Counted from the first letter of the stretch, positions 53,745 through 62,587 are shown. The stretch is DNA of 64,000 nucleotides from CAVVMA01 sp963830715 (GCA_963830715.1 CAWHNS010000005.1:62001-126000), one strand, 5' to 3'. Numbers and translations: made by a program. The notes: generated by a model not told the origin, from the letters alone.

Positions 53745-54866
53745 TCAATACTTGCCGAGCGCCGCGACGCGCTCGCGATGGTACACCGGTGAGCCGAAAT
53801 ACGACTCGTTGAAGCGCGATCGTTTGAACCACAGATGAATGTCGTGCTCCCAGGTGAAGCCGATCCCGCCATGCATCAGCACCGCGCGATCGGTCGTGCG
53901 GCTGTAAATCTCCGACAGGCGCGCCTTGGCCATCGATGCGGCGCGGGCCGCTTCGGCGGGAAGCTCGTCTTGCGCATAGGCCGCATACCACAAGAGCGCA
54001 CGCGCCGGCTCGAGATCGGCGACGATCTCGGCGGCGGCGTGCTTGAGCGCCTGAAACGATCCGATCGGCTTGCCGAACTGCTCGCGCACCCTGGTGTAGT
54101 CGACTGACATGTCGAGCGCGCGCTCGATTCCGCCCAGTGAATCGGCCGCGAGCGCGACCGCCCCGATATCCGCCACGCGCTCGAGCAGGTCGGCATCGCC
54201 ACGGAGCCGCGCCTCAGCCTTGACTGAGACGCCTTCCATCTCGACACGGCAAACCCGACGCGTCAGATCGATGGTTCGCCCGAGCTTGACGCGCAGGCCG
54301 GGCGCTGTGCGCTCTACCACGAACAGCGCGACACCCGATCGCGAATCGGCGATCCGCGCCGCGACGATCATGAAGTCCGCGACCTGCGCGTATGGGACGA
54401 ACATCTTCACGCCGGTCAGCACGAATCCGGCGCCGTCGGATGCGGCGACGGTCGCGATGTCCGCGGGCGCCAGACTGTCGCTCTCCTCGACGATCGCGAT
54501 CGTGCCGATAGCGCGTCCCTCGGCGAGCGTGGGCAGCCATCGCGCGTTCAGCTCGTTCGAGCCGCCGAGGCAGAGAGCGCTCGCCGCGATCGCCGACGAA
54601 AACAGGAACGGGCCCGGCATCGCGGCGTAGCCGCATTCTTCGGCGAGCACGGCCATGTCGAGCATCTTGAGTCCGGCGCCGCCGAATTTCTCCGGCACGA
54701 CGAGGCCGGTCCAGCCCAGCTTCGCGATGTCACTGTACAGATCGCGCGGCATCCCGTCGGTCTCGGCCATCACCTTGCGCACCAGCGCAGCCGGGCATTC
54801 GTTGCGCAGGAATTCGCGCGCCGTCTCCTTGAGATGGCGCTGCTCGTCGCTCAGTCCGAAGTCCAT
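53745..54866 (-). CDS. Acyl-CoA dehydrogenase, second subunit of a pair
   Basis: A 373-residue acyl-CoA dehydrogenase-fold protein from ATG 54866 (MDFGLSDEQRHLKETAREF). Typical regions: GWTGLVVPEKFGGAGL, the FAD domain, and a late HGGIGFTWEHDIHLWFKR. The usual catalytic Glu motif (YEGT) is absent. It overlaps the upstream partner by one base (TGATG). Adjacent unlike dehydrogenases of this kind form heteromers in steroid and terpenoid breakdown, and a similar role is possible. Confidence 0.87.
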   Translation of the reverse strand: MDFGLSDEQRHLKETAREFLRNECPAALVRKVMAETDGMPRDLYSDIAKLGWTGLVVPEKFGGAGLKMLDMAVLAEECGYAAMPGPFLFSSAIAASALCLGGSNELNARWLPTLAEGRAIGTIAIVEESDSLAPADIATVAASDGAGFVLTGVKMFVPYAQVADFMIVAARIADSRSGVALFVVERTAPGLRVKLGRTIDLTRRVCRVEMEGVSVKAEARLRGDADLLERVADIGAVALAADSLGGIERALDMSVDYTRVREQFGKPIGSFQALKHAAAEIVADLEPARALLWYAAYAQDELPAEAARAASMAKARLSEIYSRTTDRAVLMHGGIGFTWEHDIHLWFKRSRFNESYFGSPVYHRERVAALGKY

Positions 54867-56056
54867 CAGCGTGACTTCGGCATCTTGAGGCCGCGCTCCG
54901 CGATAATGTTCTTCTGGATATGCGAAGTGCCGCCGCCGATTACCAGCCCCAGCGAGAACATCCACTCATACGGCCAGTAGGCGTAGTCGAGCGCGTAGTC
55001 GTCGCCGCGCGCGAGTGTCGAGTAGTCGCCCATCAGTTCCATCGCGACGGTCGCGAGTTCGTGGTTGAGTTCCGTCCCGACCAGCTTGTTGATCATCGAC
55101 TCGATTCCGGGATTGCGGCCGTGGACCTGGTCCGACAACTGCCGGTACGAATGAAACCGCATCGCGGTGACCCGCGTCTCGAGGTCCGCCAGGCGCTGCC
55201 GAAACACCGGATCGTCCGCCAACGCCCGTCCGTTGCGCTTGATCGATCGGGCGAGCGCGAGCAGCCGGTTGAAGATCTGATGGCTGCCGGTCGCGGAGCC
55301 CAGCATGTTGCGCTCGTGGAAGAGCGTCGCGTTGGCGACGATCCAGCCTTCGTTGAGCTTGCCGACCAGGTTTTTGCGCGGCACGCGCACGCTGTCGAAA
55401 AAGACCTCGTTAAAGCCTTGATCGCCGGTCATCTGGACCAGCGGGCGAACGGTAACACCGGGTGAATGCATATCGATCAAAATGTAGGAAATGCCGCGAT
55501 GCTTGGGGGCGTCGGGATCGGTGCGCACCAGGCAGAACATCATGTCGGAGTATTGCGCGCCCGAGGTCCAGACTTTCTGCCCGTTGACTACGAACTCGTC
55601 GCCGACGATTTCGGCGCGGGTGCGGAGCGAGGCGAGGTCGGAGCCGGCGCCGGGCTCGGAATAACCCTGGCACCAGATCTCGTCGCCGGTGAGAACCCTG
55701 GGAAGGTAGCGCCGCTTCTGCTCCTCTGTGCCCCAGGAGATCAGCGTCGGCCCGAGCATCCCGATACCCGAGGAGCCGACCAGGTACGGCGCGCGCGCCC
55801 GCATCAGTTCGTCGTTCACGATCGCTTGCCGCTCGGGGTCCATCGCCTGGCCGCCATACTCCTTCGGCCAGGAAAGCGCGATATAACCGGCGTCGTAGAG
55901 CGTGCGCTGCCAAGCCTTCGCCCGCACGAGCCAACCCTTGTCCATCAGCCCCTCGCCGCGCCTTCCGACGAGCCCGCTCTTCGGGACATTCTCTTCGAGA
56001 AACGCGCGCACCTTGGCGCGGTATGCTTCCTGCTCGGGAGTGAACGTCAGATCCAT
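54866..56056 (-). CDS. Acyl-CoA dehydrogenase, first subunit of a pair
   Basis: A 396-residue acyl-CoA dehydrogenase. Regions seen: MDLTFTPEQEAYRAKVRAFL, the FAD/substrate segment CQGYSEPGAGSDLASLRTRA, KVWTSGAQYSDMMF and a C-terminal GGGTSHIQKNIIAERGL. Here Gly stands where short-chain enzymes have a catalytic Glu, as in several FadE-type heteromers. It is coupled to the downstream partner by stop/start overlap. Confidence 0.9.
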   Translation of the reverse strand: MDLTFTPEQEAYRAKVRAFLEENVPKSGLVGRRGEGLMDKGWLVRAKAWQRTLYDAGYIALSWPKEYGGQAMDPERQAIVNDELMRARAPYLVGSSGIGMLGPTLISWGTEEQKRRYLPRVLTGDEIWCQGYSEPGAGSDLASLRTRAEIVGDEFVVNGQKVWTSGAQYSDMMFCLVRTDPDAPKHRGISYILIDMHSPGVTVRPLVQMTGDQGFNEVFFDSVRVPRKNLVGKLNEGWIVANATLFHERNMLGSATGSHQIFNRLLALARSIKRNGRALADDPVFRQRLADLETRVTAMRFHSYRQLSDQVHGRNPGIESMINKLVGTELNHELATVAMELMGDYSTLARGDDYALDYAYWPYEWMFSLGLVIGGGTSHIQKNIIAERGLKMPKSR

Positions 56057-56268
56057 TTGCCGCTCCTGGCGATACGACTATCCCATCCAGCATAGTCAAA
56101 ACGCGCGATCACGGAAAACCGAACTGGCGGGTAGTGCATCGTTCGATCGGTGGGCACAGGCTTCAGCCTGTGTTCCTGAGCCGTTGTCGGGCATTATGAG
56201 CGTTGATAAAGTCGGTGTGAGTTATGGTTCAGTTGCGCTTCAGCAATTGACGGAGCGTTTGACCCCCG

Positions 56269-57114
56269 ATGGCGACCACGATCACGAGCGAATGCATCAA
56301 CTGCGGGGCGTGCGAACCCGAATGCCCCAACACCGCGATCTATGGCGGTGGCGTGTCCTGGGAACTCAACGGCGAAACCCGTCCGGCGATCGCGCAGGAT
56401 ATCTATTACATCGTGCCGGCCAAGTGCACCGAATGTGTGGGCTTCTACGATCACGAGGCCTGCGCTGCGGTATGCCCCGTCGATTGCTGTATCCCGGATC
56501 CCGCCAATCTGGAGAGTGAGCAGGTCCTGATCGAGCGGGCCAAGGTGCTGCATCCCGAGGAGAGCTTCGGTGCCGATTTTCCCTCGCGCTTCCGCAAGGA
56601 GGGCGCGGGCGCTGCGCCGGCCTCGGCGGCGAACGGCGCCGCGGCCAGCGCCCCCGACGGCGGCGCATCGCCGGCTGCGGAACCGGCGGCCAAGCCGAGG
56701 CCCGCCCTGCCCCCTCCAGTCGCGGCTGCTGCCGCGCCCGCGCGGAGCGACGAATTTGACCCGATCGCGTGGGAAGTCCCGATCCGCTGCAAGGACTGTA
56801 ACGAGGTCTACAACATCCCGTATCGCTATTTTCAGGTCGGGGTGGTCTTCAATTGCCCGTTCTGCTCGGGTTCATTCGTTCCGACCAGCTACATCTACCG
56901 GACGGTCAAAGACACTTTCGAAGGATTCTATCTGGCGCGACAGCGCGAGCAGGAGGCGCACGCGCGCAAGCGCGCACGCGAGCAGCAGCAGTTCGAAGCA
57001 AAGCAAGTCGCCGAGATGAACGCTTTCAGGGAACGCCTCCGGAAGCTGGCGGACGAGATCAAGCCGGCGGGCAAGACGGTGAAGCCCAAGGGCCTCGCCT
57101 CGATGTTCACGTAG
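56269..57114 (+). CDS. Ferredoxin with C-terminal zinc-ribbon and coiled-coil region
   Basis: A 281-residue protein. The N-terminal 80 residues are a 2[4Fe-4S] ferredoxin of YfhL type: CINCGACEPECPNTAIY and CTECVGFYDHEACAAVCPVDC. An Ala-Pro linker follows. Near residue 170 is a Cys4 ribbon (IRCKDCNEVYNIPY and FNCPFCSGSF), then a charged helix rich in Arg, Glu and Gln. The combination is unusual; a redox-linked regulatory role is possible. Divergent from the dehydrogenases; convergent with ilvA, overlapping by 8 bases. Confidence 0.82.
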   Translation: MATTITSECINCGACEPECPNTAIYGGGVSWELNGETRPAIAQDIYYIVPAKCTECVGFYDHEACAAVCPVDCCIPDPANLESEQVLIERAKVLHPEESFGADFPSRFRKEGAGAAPASAANGAAASAPDGGASPAAEPAAKPRPALPPPVAAAAAPARSDEFDPIAWEVPIRCKDCNEVYNIPYRYFQVGVVFNCPFCSGSFVPTSYIYRTVKDTFEGFYLARQREQEAHARKRAREQQQFEAKQVAEMNAFRERLRKLADEIKPAGKTVKPKGLASMFT

Positions 57115-58315
57115 CGACTATCGTCCAGCCGCGATCCTTCAGGCGGCGCCTGATCTCCTCGATATGATCGGGGCCGCGAGTCTCCAGTTCGATCTCCACC
57201 TGCACCGACGCGATCCCGACCTCGCGCCGCGTGCGATCGTGGCTAATCGATCGCACGTTCGCGCGCATCTCACCGAGCGCGGCGAGCAGCTTGCCGAGTT
57301 CGCCGGGCCGATCGCGCAGATCGATCGTCAAGCGGAGCAGCCTGCCGACCTTGACCAGGCCGTGCCAGATGATCCGGTCGAGCAGGTTGATATCGATATT
57401 GCCGCCGCTCGCGACGATCACGACCCGTTTGCCCGCGAGCGCCGCCTTGATCTTCAGCGCGCCCGCCAGCGCCGCCGCGCCGGCGCCTTCGACGAGCAGC
57501 TTCATCCGCTCGAGCATCAGCAGCACGGCCTCGCCGATCTCGAAATCGTCAACCGTCACCACGTCCTTCACGTGTTGGCGAATCAGCTCGAACGGCAACG
57601 CGCCGATTTTTCCGGTTGCCAGACCGTCGGCGATTGTGTCCGCCGGCCGATCGATCGACGCCGCCCGGCCCAACTTGAGGCTCGCGCTCAACTGAGGCGA
57701 CCCGGCGGCCTCGACGCCGATGACGGCCGCGCCCGGATTGCGCGCCGCGAGCGCGACCGCGATTCCCGCGACCAGTCCGCCGCCGCCGACCGGCACCAGA
57801 ACCACGTCCGGTTGGACTTCGCCGGCAATCTCCAGCCCGATCGTTCCCTGGCCCGCGATCACGAAGGGATCGTCGTAGGCGTCCACGAAAATTGCGCCGA
57901 TACGCTCGCGAATCGTTTCAGCCTCGCGATGGGCCGCCTGGTAGTCGGCACCGCTCAGCACAACCGTCTGTCCATAGCCCCGGGTCGCGTCCACCTTGGC
58001 GATCGGCGCCGCTTCAGGCATCACGATCGTCGCTTTGATTCCGGCGCGAGTCGCGGCGTAGGCAAGCGCCTGGCCATGATTTCCGGCCGAGGCCGCGATC
58101 ACCCCGTGGCCGCGCTCCTCCCGGGAGAGCGATGCGATACGATTGTAGGCGCCGCGAATCTTGAACGATCCGGTCTTCTGGAGATTCTCGGGCTTGATGA
58201 AGACCTCTGCGCCGAGCATCCGCTTGAGGGTCTCGCTCCGGAGCAGCGGCGTCGGCTTGACGATCCCGTCAAGCCGCTCGCGCGCAAGCTCTATATCGGC
58301 GATCGTTACCGTCAT
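57107..58315 (-). CDS. ilvA: Threonine ammonia-lyase with ACT domain
   Basis: A 402-residue PLP enzyme deaminating threonine to 2-oxobutanoate. The PLP lysine is in KTGSFKIRGAYNRI (about 50-63); SAGNHGQALAYAA and PVGGGGLVAGIA are also present. A single C-terminal ACT domain (about 330-402) suggests allosteric control, as in the short TdcB/IlvA form. Its 3' end overlaps the ferredoxin gene. Confidence 0.93.
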   Translation of the reverse strand: MTVTIADIELARERLDGIVKPTPLLRSETLKRMLGAEVFIKPENLQKTGSFKIRGAYNRIASLSREERGHGVIAASAGNHGQALAYAATRAGIKATIVMPEAAPIAKVDATRGYGQTVVLSGADYQAAHREAETIRERIGAIFVDAYDDPFVIAGQGTIGLEIAGEVQPDVVLVPVGGGGLVAGIAVALAARNPGAAVIGVEAAGSPQLSASLKLGRAASIDRPADTIADGLATGKIGALPFELIRQHVKDVVTVDDFEIGEAVLLMLERMKLLVEGAGAAALAGALKIKAALAGKRVVIVASGGNIDINLLDRIIWHGLVKVGRLLRLTIDLRDRPGELGKLLAALGEMRANVRSISHDRTRREVGIASVQVEIELETRGPDHIEEIRRRLKDRGWTIVAT

Positions 58316-58450
58316 GCGGAGCGACTCGGCCGCCTTCTAACGAAGGGAGCGCGGGGTGCGTGGCTTGTGCATCGGCGCTTGCGTTGCAAACCAGATCGTT
58401 CGAGGATCGCGGACGTCTTGAACCTCAGGCGACCGGGAGGATCGATTCAC

Positions 58451-58906
58451 ATGGTAGGACGCTGTCTCTGCGGCGGAGTCACGTTCGAGTTCCACGACCC
58501 GACGACGGATATCGAGATCTGCCATTGCACGCGGTGCCAGCGCGTGACCGGCTCTGCCTTCGCGGCGGAATTTCGTGTCCGCGCGGAGAACTTTCGCTGG
58601 CTTGGGGGCGCGGATCTGATCTCGTTCTACGATGCGCCGATACTTCGCAGCCCCCCGGCTTACCGCAGTTCCTTTTGCAGAACCTGCGGCTCGCCACTGC
58701 CCTCGGTCTTTGCCGAAAATCCCGTGGTAGCGATTCCGGCGGGGCTGGTAGCGGGTGATATTTCCGCGCGCGCGGCCGACCACATCTGGATCGGAAAGAA
58801 GGCGAGTTGGCTGAATCTCCACGAGATCGGCAGGCTCCCTGAGTATGACGGCGACCCGCCGGAGGAATCCAATGCTCATTTGATCGAGCCGCTCAAACTT
58901 TCGTGA
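58451..58906 (+). CDS. GFA-family zinc-binding protein
   Basis: A 151-residue GFA-domain protein. Zinc ligands are in GRCLCGGVTFEF, CHCTRCQRVTGSAF and FCRTCGSPLP. Start ATG 58451. It belongs to the same superfamily as 29422-29799 but with a long insert after the third Cys pair. The enzyme activity, if any, is not known. Confidence 0.82.
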   Translation: MVGRCLCGGVTFEFHDPTTDIEICHCTRCQRVTGSAFAAEFRVRAENFRWLGGADLISFYDAPILRSPPAYRSSFCRTCGSPLPSVFAENPVVAIPAGLVAGDISARAADHIWIGKKASWLNLHEIGRLPEYDGDPPEESNAHLIEPLKLS

Positions 58907-59235
58907 ACTGCCGCTCGCGGCTTGGGCCGAATGCGTCGCCCTCGAAGTCGATTTGGACGCAGCGGCCGGTTCGGTAGTCGAGGTCGAGCAGCGCGTAGCG
59001 CACTGCGCGCCGCTTGACCTCGCGAATCAGCGCTGCGATCGACTCGCGATCGGCGCTCGAGATCGACGCGCAGCTCGGCGACTTCGAGCTTGCTGGCGGC
59101 GCAGAATTCGCGGGCCGCCTCTGCGGTGGAGAAGGCCAGCACGCCCGCCCACGCAGTGTCTTTCTCCTCGAACACGATCACCGCGCCACCGCGGTCGAGC
59201 AGGAAGTGGTACTCCTGGCAGGCCGTCGCGCTCAA
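58893..59235 (-). CDS. Small hypothetical protein (frameshifted)
   Basis: About 113 residues. The N-terminal part MSATACQEYHFLLDRGG and a following ALAFSTAEAAREFC-type helix lie in one frame; the rest (ADRESIAALIREVKRRAVRY and LLDLDYRTGRCVQIDF) is in the next frame after one extra base near 59053. The joined protein looks globular. No family is recognised. The ATG overlaps the stop of the upstream gene by 4 bases (ATGA). The end overlaps the GFA gene by 14 bases. Confidence 0.6.
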
Positions 59236-59570
59236 GCCGTCTCGACCTTGAGCTGCCCCCGGCGAATCGCCTCCGCCCGCTCCCTGACCAGCGTGGGATA
59301 GCTGTAGTAATGGTCGCCGGAAAGGCGCAGGAAGGAATCGAGGTCGACTTCGTCCATCTCCAGTTCCGCGATTCGCCGTTCCGCCGAGTCGCGATCCGGC
59401 GCCCCGACGATTACCTCATAGAGCGCGCGCGTCTGTTCTGACTGGAAGTCCTCCGGTCGCGGCATCGCGGTCCGGTCGATCCTGCCGGAATGGAAATTGT
59501 CCAGGATAAAGCGCAGCGCCTTCAGTTCATGGCGCAACAGGTCGATTCGCTTCAACGATCGGGAATCCAT
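59232..59570 (-). CDS. Small hypothetical helical protein
   Basis: A 112-residue acidic, mainly helical protein with segments such as LLRHELKALRFILDNF and AERRIAELEMDEVDLDSFL. It recalls small helical modules such as the DnaB N-terminal domain, but this is not more than a resemblance. It is coupled to the next gene (58893-59235) by ATGA overlap, so the two may work together. Confidence 0.6.
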   Translation of the reverse strand: MDSRSLKRIDLLRHELKALRFILDNFHSGRIDRTAMPRPEDFQSEQTRALYEVIVGAPDRDSAERRIAELEMDEVDLDSFLRLSGDHYYSYPTLVRERAEAIRRGQLKVETA

Positions 59571-59644
59571 CTGAAATCGAGCTTATCGTCGCGACTCCGC
59601 GCGGATCAACCGAGCGATCCGCAGGGCAGGGGACGAGCGCCATG

Positions 59645-60472
59645 CTAATCCCGGGTCAGGCGATGGACGGCGCTCAGATGCCGCAAGGCCTCGCGCCGGC
59701 GGCCTGCCTGCTCGAAAAGCTCGGCGAGATTCCGATGGGGTTCGACGGCGTCGGGGTCGTATTCCACGGCCCTCAGGAAGTTTCTGATTGCGCCGGCGGC
59801 ATCGCCACGATTCCGGTAGATAATCCCCAGCCGCTCATAGACATCCGCATTTGACGGCTCGATCGTCGCGGCGCTGAGCAGATGCTTGAGGGCGGATGCG
59901 ACATCGCCGCCGCGTTCGAGAATCGCGGCGATCTTCAGATGGACCTCCGCGTTGCGCGTGCCGCTGGCGAGAAGCTCACTGAACATCCGGCGTGCCGACG
60001 CGCCCTCGCTTGATGCACTTTGCCCGCCCGGCGTCGCCGCCTGCGCCGGCTTTCCCGGCGGCGCGTCCTCGACCCCGAGCGCTGCGGAGAGCGAATCGAA
60101 ATCGAGAATCAACTGTCCGCTCTCGGCCTCGAAGGCGAAGCTGCGCTCGCGCACCACGATAGTTCCGTCCTGGTTGGAAAGCCGCAGCGAGGTCACCGGC
60201 CGGCCCGGACCGAAAAGCCCGCGGACCCGCTCGAAGCATCGCTGGATCGGCTCCAGATGCCGCCGGTTGGGCAGCAATTCCTTGGCCAGCCGCATCACGA
60301 GCAGATCGTTGAAAGCGAACCGGTACTGGCGACCCTCGGTGACGCTCGGACGGATCAGGCGGCGCTTCACCCAGTAGCGAATCCGGTCAGGAGAAACGGC
60401 CAGAATACGCGCCGCCGAACGCGTAGAGAAAGTCTGCGCTTGAGCGCTTCCACCAGCCATCACCAACGCCAC
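59645..60472 (-). CDS. MerR-type DNA-binding protein fused to TPR repeats
   Basis: A 275-residue fusion. The N-terminal MerR-type helix-turn-helix is in TRSAARILAVSPDRIRYWVK (about 18-37). A middle region (about 80-150) follows. The C-terminal half has about three tetratricopeptide repeats (AEVHLKIAAILERGGDVASA, DVYERLGIIYRNRGDAAGAI, EPHRNLAELFEQAGRRREAL). TPRs would bind a partner or peptide that controls DNA binding. No target is known. Confidence 0.8.
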   Translation of the reverse strand: MALVMAGGSAQAQTFSTRSAARILAVSPDRIRYWVKRRLIRPSVTEGRQYRFAFNDLLVMRLAKELLPNRRHLEPIQRCFERVRGLFGPGRPVTSLRLSNQDGTIVVRERSFAFEAESGQLILDFDSLSAALGVEDAPPGKPAQAATPGGQSASSEGASARRMFSELLASGTRNAEVHLKIAAILERGGDVASALKHLLSAATIEPSNADVYERLGIIYRNRGDAAGAIRNFLRAVEYDPDAVEPHRNLAELFEQAGRRREALRHLSAVHRLTRD

Positions 60473-60610
60473 CAGTGAGAAGTATAGGAAGCGGCCCTGC
60501 GATCCTCAACCGCGCCGCGAGGAACTTTGAACAGCGCGCTCGCGTCTTTCTCGCGACCTCTCCGTGAACTCTGGGGGAACGGCTCGCGAGCCGCCGCGGA
60601 ATGCGAGAAC

Positions 60611-60630
60611 GGGCGGGTCTCGACCCGCCC
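60611..60630. repeat. Short GC palindrome
   Basis: GGGCGGGTCTCGACCCGCCC forms a 9-bp stem with a 2-base loop. Similar palindromes are dispersed in many environmental genomes. It lies between the TPR gene and ribH and could also stop transcription. Confidence 0.5.
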
Positions 60631-60652
60631 CTACCGGAGAATGTGCCGCAGA

Positions 60653-61063
60653 CTAGCCGATTTCCTTGAGCACGCGGATCATCCGCACCACCGAGTCGAC
60701 CGCGTTGCGCGCGTTGTCGATTCGGTCGAACGCCTGCTCGGTCGTCATCGCGGGACCGGTCACGCCCAGCGCCACCGGCTTGTCGAACTGCAAGGCCAAC
60801 TCGTTGGCGGCGTGCGCGGTCACGCGCGCGATCAGGTCATCGTGGTTCGTATCGCCCTTGATCACCGCGCCGATTATCACCACGCCGTTCACGTCCTTGC
60901 GTTTCAGGAGTTTCCTCACCGCGAGGCTCATGTCGAAGACGCCCGGCACGTGGATGACATGGCTCACTTCGACGCCGAGTGATTCGGCATGGCCGCGCGC
61001 CCGCTCGAGCATCAGGGAGGTCACTTCGTGGTTGAAGTCGGAGACCACCAACGCGATTTTCAA
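60653..61063 (-). CDS. ribH: 6,7-dimethyl-8-ribityllumazine synthase, archaeal-like
   Basis: A 136-residue lumazine synthase for riboflavin. It starts at TTG 61063 behind GGGAGAGG and overlaps the hisF stop (TTGA). HVIHVPGVFDMSLAVRKLL and GAVIKGDTNHDDLIA, plus KPVALGVTGPAMTTEQA, are closer to archaeal RibH (for example Methanocaldococcus) than to the usual bacterial form, which has a longer N-terminus. Function is clear from the active-site His and PGVF motif; the archaeal likeness is from memory of the family. Confidence 0.85.
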   Translation of the reverse strand: MKIALVVSDFNHEVTSLMLERARGHAESLGVEVSHVIHVPGVFDMSLAVRKLLKRKDVNGVVIIGAVIKGDTNHDDLIARVTAHAANELALQFDKPVALGVTGPAMTTEQAFDRIDNARNAVDSVVRMIRVLKEIG

Positions 61064-61863
61064 GACGGCCCTCTCCCTTCGATCGTTACCTGATCGCGCA
61101 CCTCGATCCCGTGCGTCCTCAGGTAGTCCTTGAGGGCTGGAATCGGATACGTGCCGTAATGCACGATCGACGCGACGATCGCCGCGTCGGCTGCGCCGCT
61201 GGTGAACGCCTGGCGAAGATGCTCCGGCTCGCCGGCGCCGCCGGAGGCGATTACGGGAATCGTGACCGCCTCGCTGACCGCGCGGGTCAGCTCCAACTCG
61301 TAGCCCAGGTTGGTCCCGTCGCGATCGATCGAATTGACGCAAAGCTCGCCGGCTCCCAGCCGCTGGCCCTCGCGCGCCCATTCGATCGCGTCCTTGCCGG
61401 TGAAGGTCCGGCCGCCGTCGATCACGACCTCGTATCCTGAGGGCACGCCCGGCCGTTTCCCGGTCTGCTTCACCTGCATCGAGAGGACGATGCACTGGCT
61501 GCCGAACGCGCGCGCGCCCTGCGAGATCACGCCCGGATTGCGCACCGCGCCGGAATCTATCGAGACTTTCTCGGCGCCGGCCAGCAGCACCGCGCGCAGG
61601 TCGTCGAGCGTGCGCAGCCCGCCGCCGACGCTGAACGGGATGAAGATCTCGCGCGCGACCGCGCGCACCACTTCGATCATGATGCCGCGGCGCTCGTTGG
61701 AAGCGGTGATGTCATAGAAGACGATCTCGTCCGCGCCCTGCTGGTAGTAGTGGCGCGCCATCGCGACCGGGTCGCCGACGTCCACGTTCTCCAGAAAGCG
61801 CACGCCCTTGGTCACCTTGCCGTCGCGAACGTCGAGGCAGGGTATGATCCGCTTGGCGAGCAC
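61060..61863 (-). CDS. hisF: Imidazole glycerol phosphate synthase subunit HisF
   Basis: A 267-residue TIM-barrel cyclase of histidine synthesis. Asp11 in IIPCLDVRDGKV and the second catalytic Asp in NSIDRDGTNLGYEL are present; SVGGGLRTLDD and VIASGGAGEPEH bind phosphate. It follows hisH by 2 bases and is coupled to ribH. It forms a complex with HisH. Confidence 0.97.
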   Translation of the reverse strand: MLAKRIIPCLDVRDGKVTKGVRFLENVDVGDPVAMARHYYQQGADEIVFYDITASNERRGIMIEVVRAVAREIFIPFSVGGGLRTLDDLRAVLLAGAEKVSIDSGAVRNPGVISQGARAFGSQCIVLSMQVKQTGKRPGVPSGYEVVIDGGRTFTGKDAIEWAREGQRLGAGELCVNSIDRDGTNLGYELELTRAVSEAVTIPVIASGGAGEPEHLRQAFTSGAADAAIVASIVHYGTYPIPALKDYLRTHGIEVRDQVTIEGRGPS

Positions 61864-61865
61864 GG

Positions 61866-62486
61866 TCAGAATTCGATCCGGCAGAAGTTGTCGAGCAGCC
61901 TGAGCCCGGCGGCGCCGCTCTTCTCGAGGTGGAACTGGGTCGCGACGATGTTGCGCCGCGCGATCGCGGCAACGAAGGTCACCCCGTGATCGCTCTCGGC
62001 GATCGTCACCGCGGGATCATCGGGAATCGGATAGTAGGAATTGACGAAGTAGAAGTGCGTGTTGTCGGGTACCCCGTCGAACAACGGATGCGGCCGCGTC
62101 TGGCGCACGCGGTTCCATCCGATCTGCGGCACCTTGAGCGGCCGCCCGTCGCACGAGTTCGGATAGCGCGCTACGCGGCCCGCGATAAACCCCAGACAGT
62201 GCGCGTCGTCCTCCTCGCTGCGATCGAGCAGCACCTGTATGCCGATACAGATCCCGAGGAACGGTTTGCCGGCCTCGAGCACCTGCTCCCGCAGGACGGC
62301 GTCGAGCCCGAGCGCGCGCAGGTTTTCCATCGTCGCGCCGGCGGCGCCGACGCCGGGCAGGATGATGCGCTCGGCTGCGCGAATCCGCTCCGGACGATCG
62401 GTGATTTCCGAGCGCCGGCCGAGGAATTCCAGCGCCCGCGCCACGCTCGCCAGATTGCCGGCCTTGTAGTCTACGATCGCGATCAT
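61866..62486 (-). CDS. hisH: Imidazole glycerol phosphate synthase glutaminase HisH
   Basis: A 206-residue class I glutamine amidotransferase. The nucleophile Cys is in FLGICIGIQVL; His and Glu are in ATQFHLEKSG. The oxyanion strand is ILPGVGAAG. The usual Met-Gln after the Cys-Ile-Gly motif is Ile-Gln here. It provides ammonia to HisF. Confidence 0.96.
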   Translation of the reverse strand: MIAIVDYKAGNLASVARALEFLGRRSEITDRPERIRAAERIILPGVGAAGATMENLRALGLDAVLREQVLEAGKPFLGICIGIQVLLDRSEEDDAHCLGFIAGRVARYPNSCDGRPLKVPQIGWNRVRQTRPHPLFDGVPDNTHFYFVNSYYPIPDDPAVTIAESDHGVTFVAAIARRNIVATQFHLEKSGAAGLRLLDNFCRIEF

Positions 62487-62550
62487 CGGTCCGGGGGAGG
62501 ATCATACCGGTAATCCGGATGCCATCACAGGAGACCGGATGAGCGGCAGG

Positions 62551-62587
62551 AGCGGGCGGCCCGGTCAGAGCGGGCGGGCCCGGTCAG
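62551..62587. repeat. Two-copy tandem repeat of 18/19 bp
   Basis: AGCGGGCGGCCCGGTCAG (62551-62568) is followed by a near-copy with one more G (62569-62587). It lies upstream of hisH and at the 3' end of the next gene. Confidence 0.6.

Noticed and set aside
60653..61495. An extended 280-codon frame for ribH
   Set aside because: The upstream half is antisense-like shadow of hisF. TTG 61063 with a ribosome-binding site and TTGA overlap gives the normal length of archaeal-like RibH.
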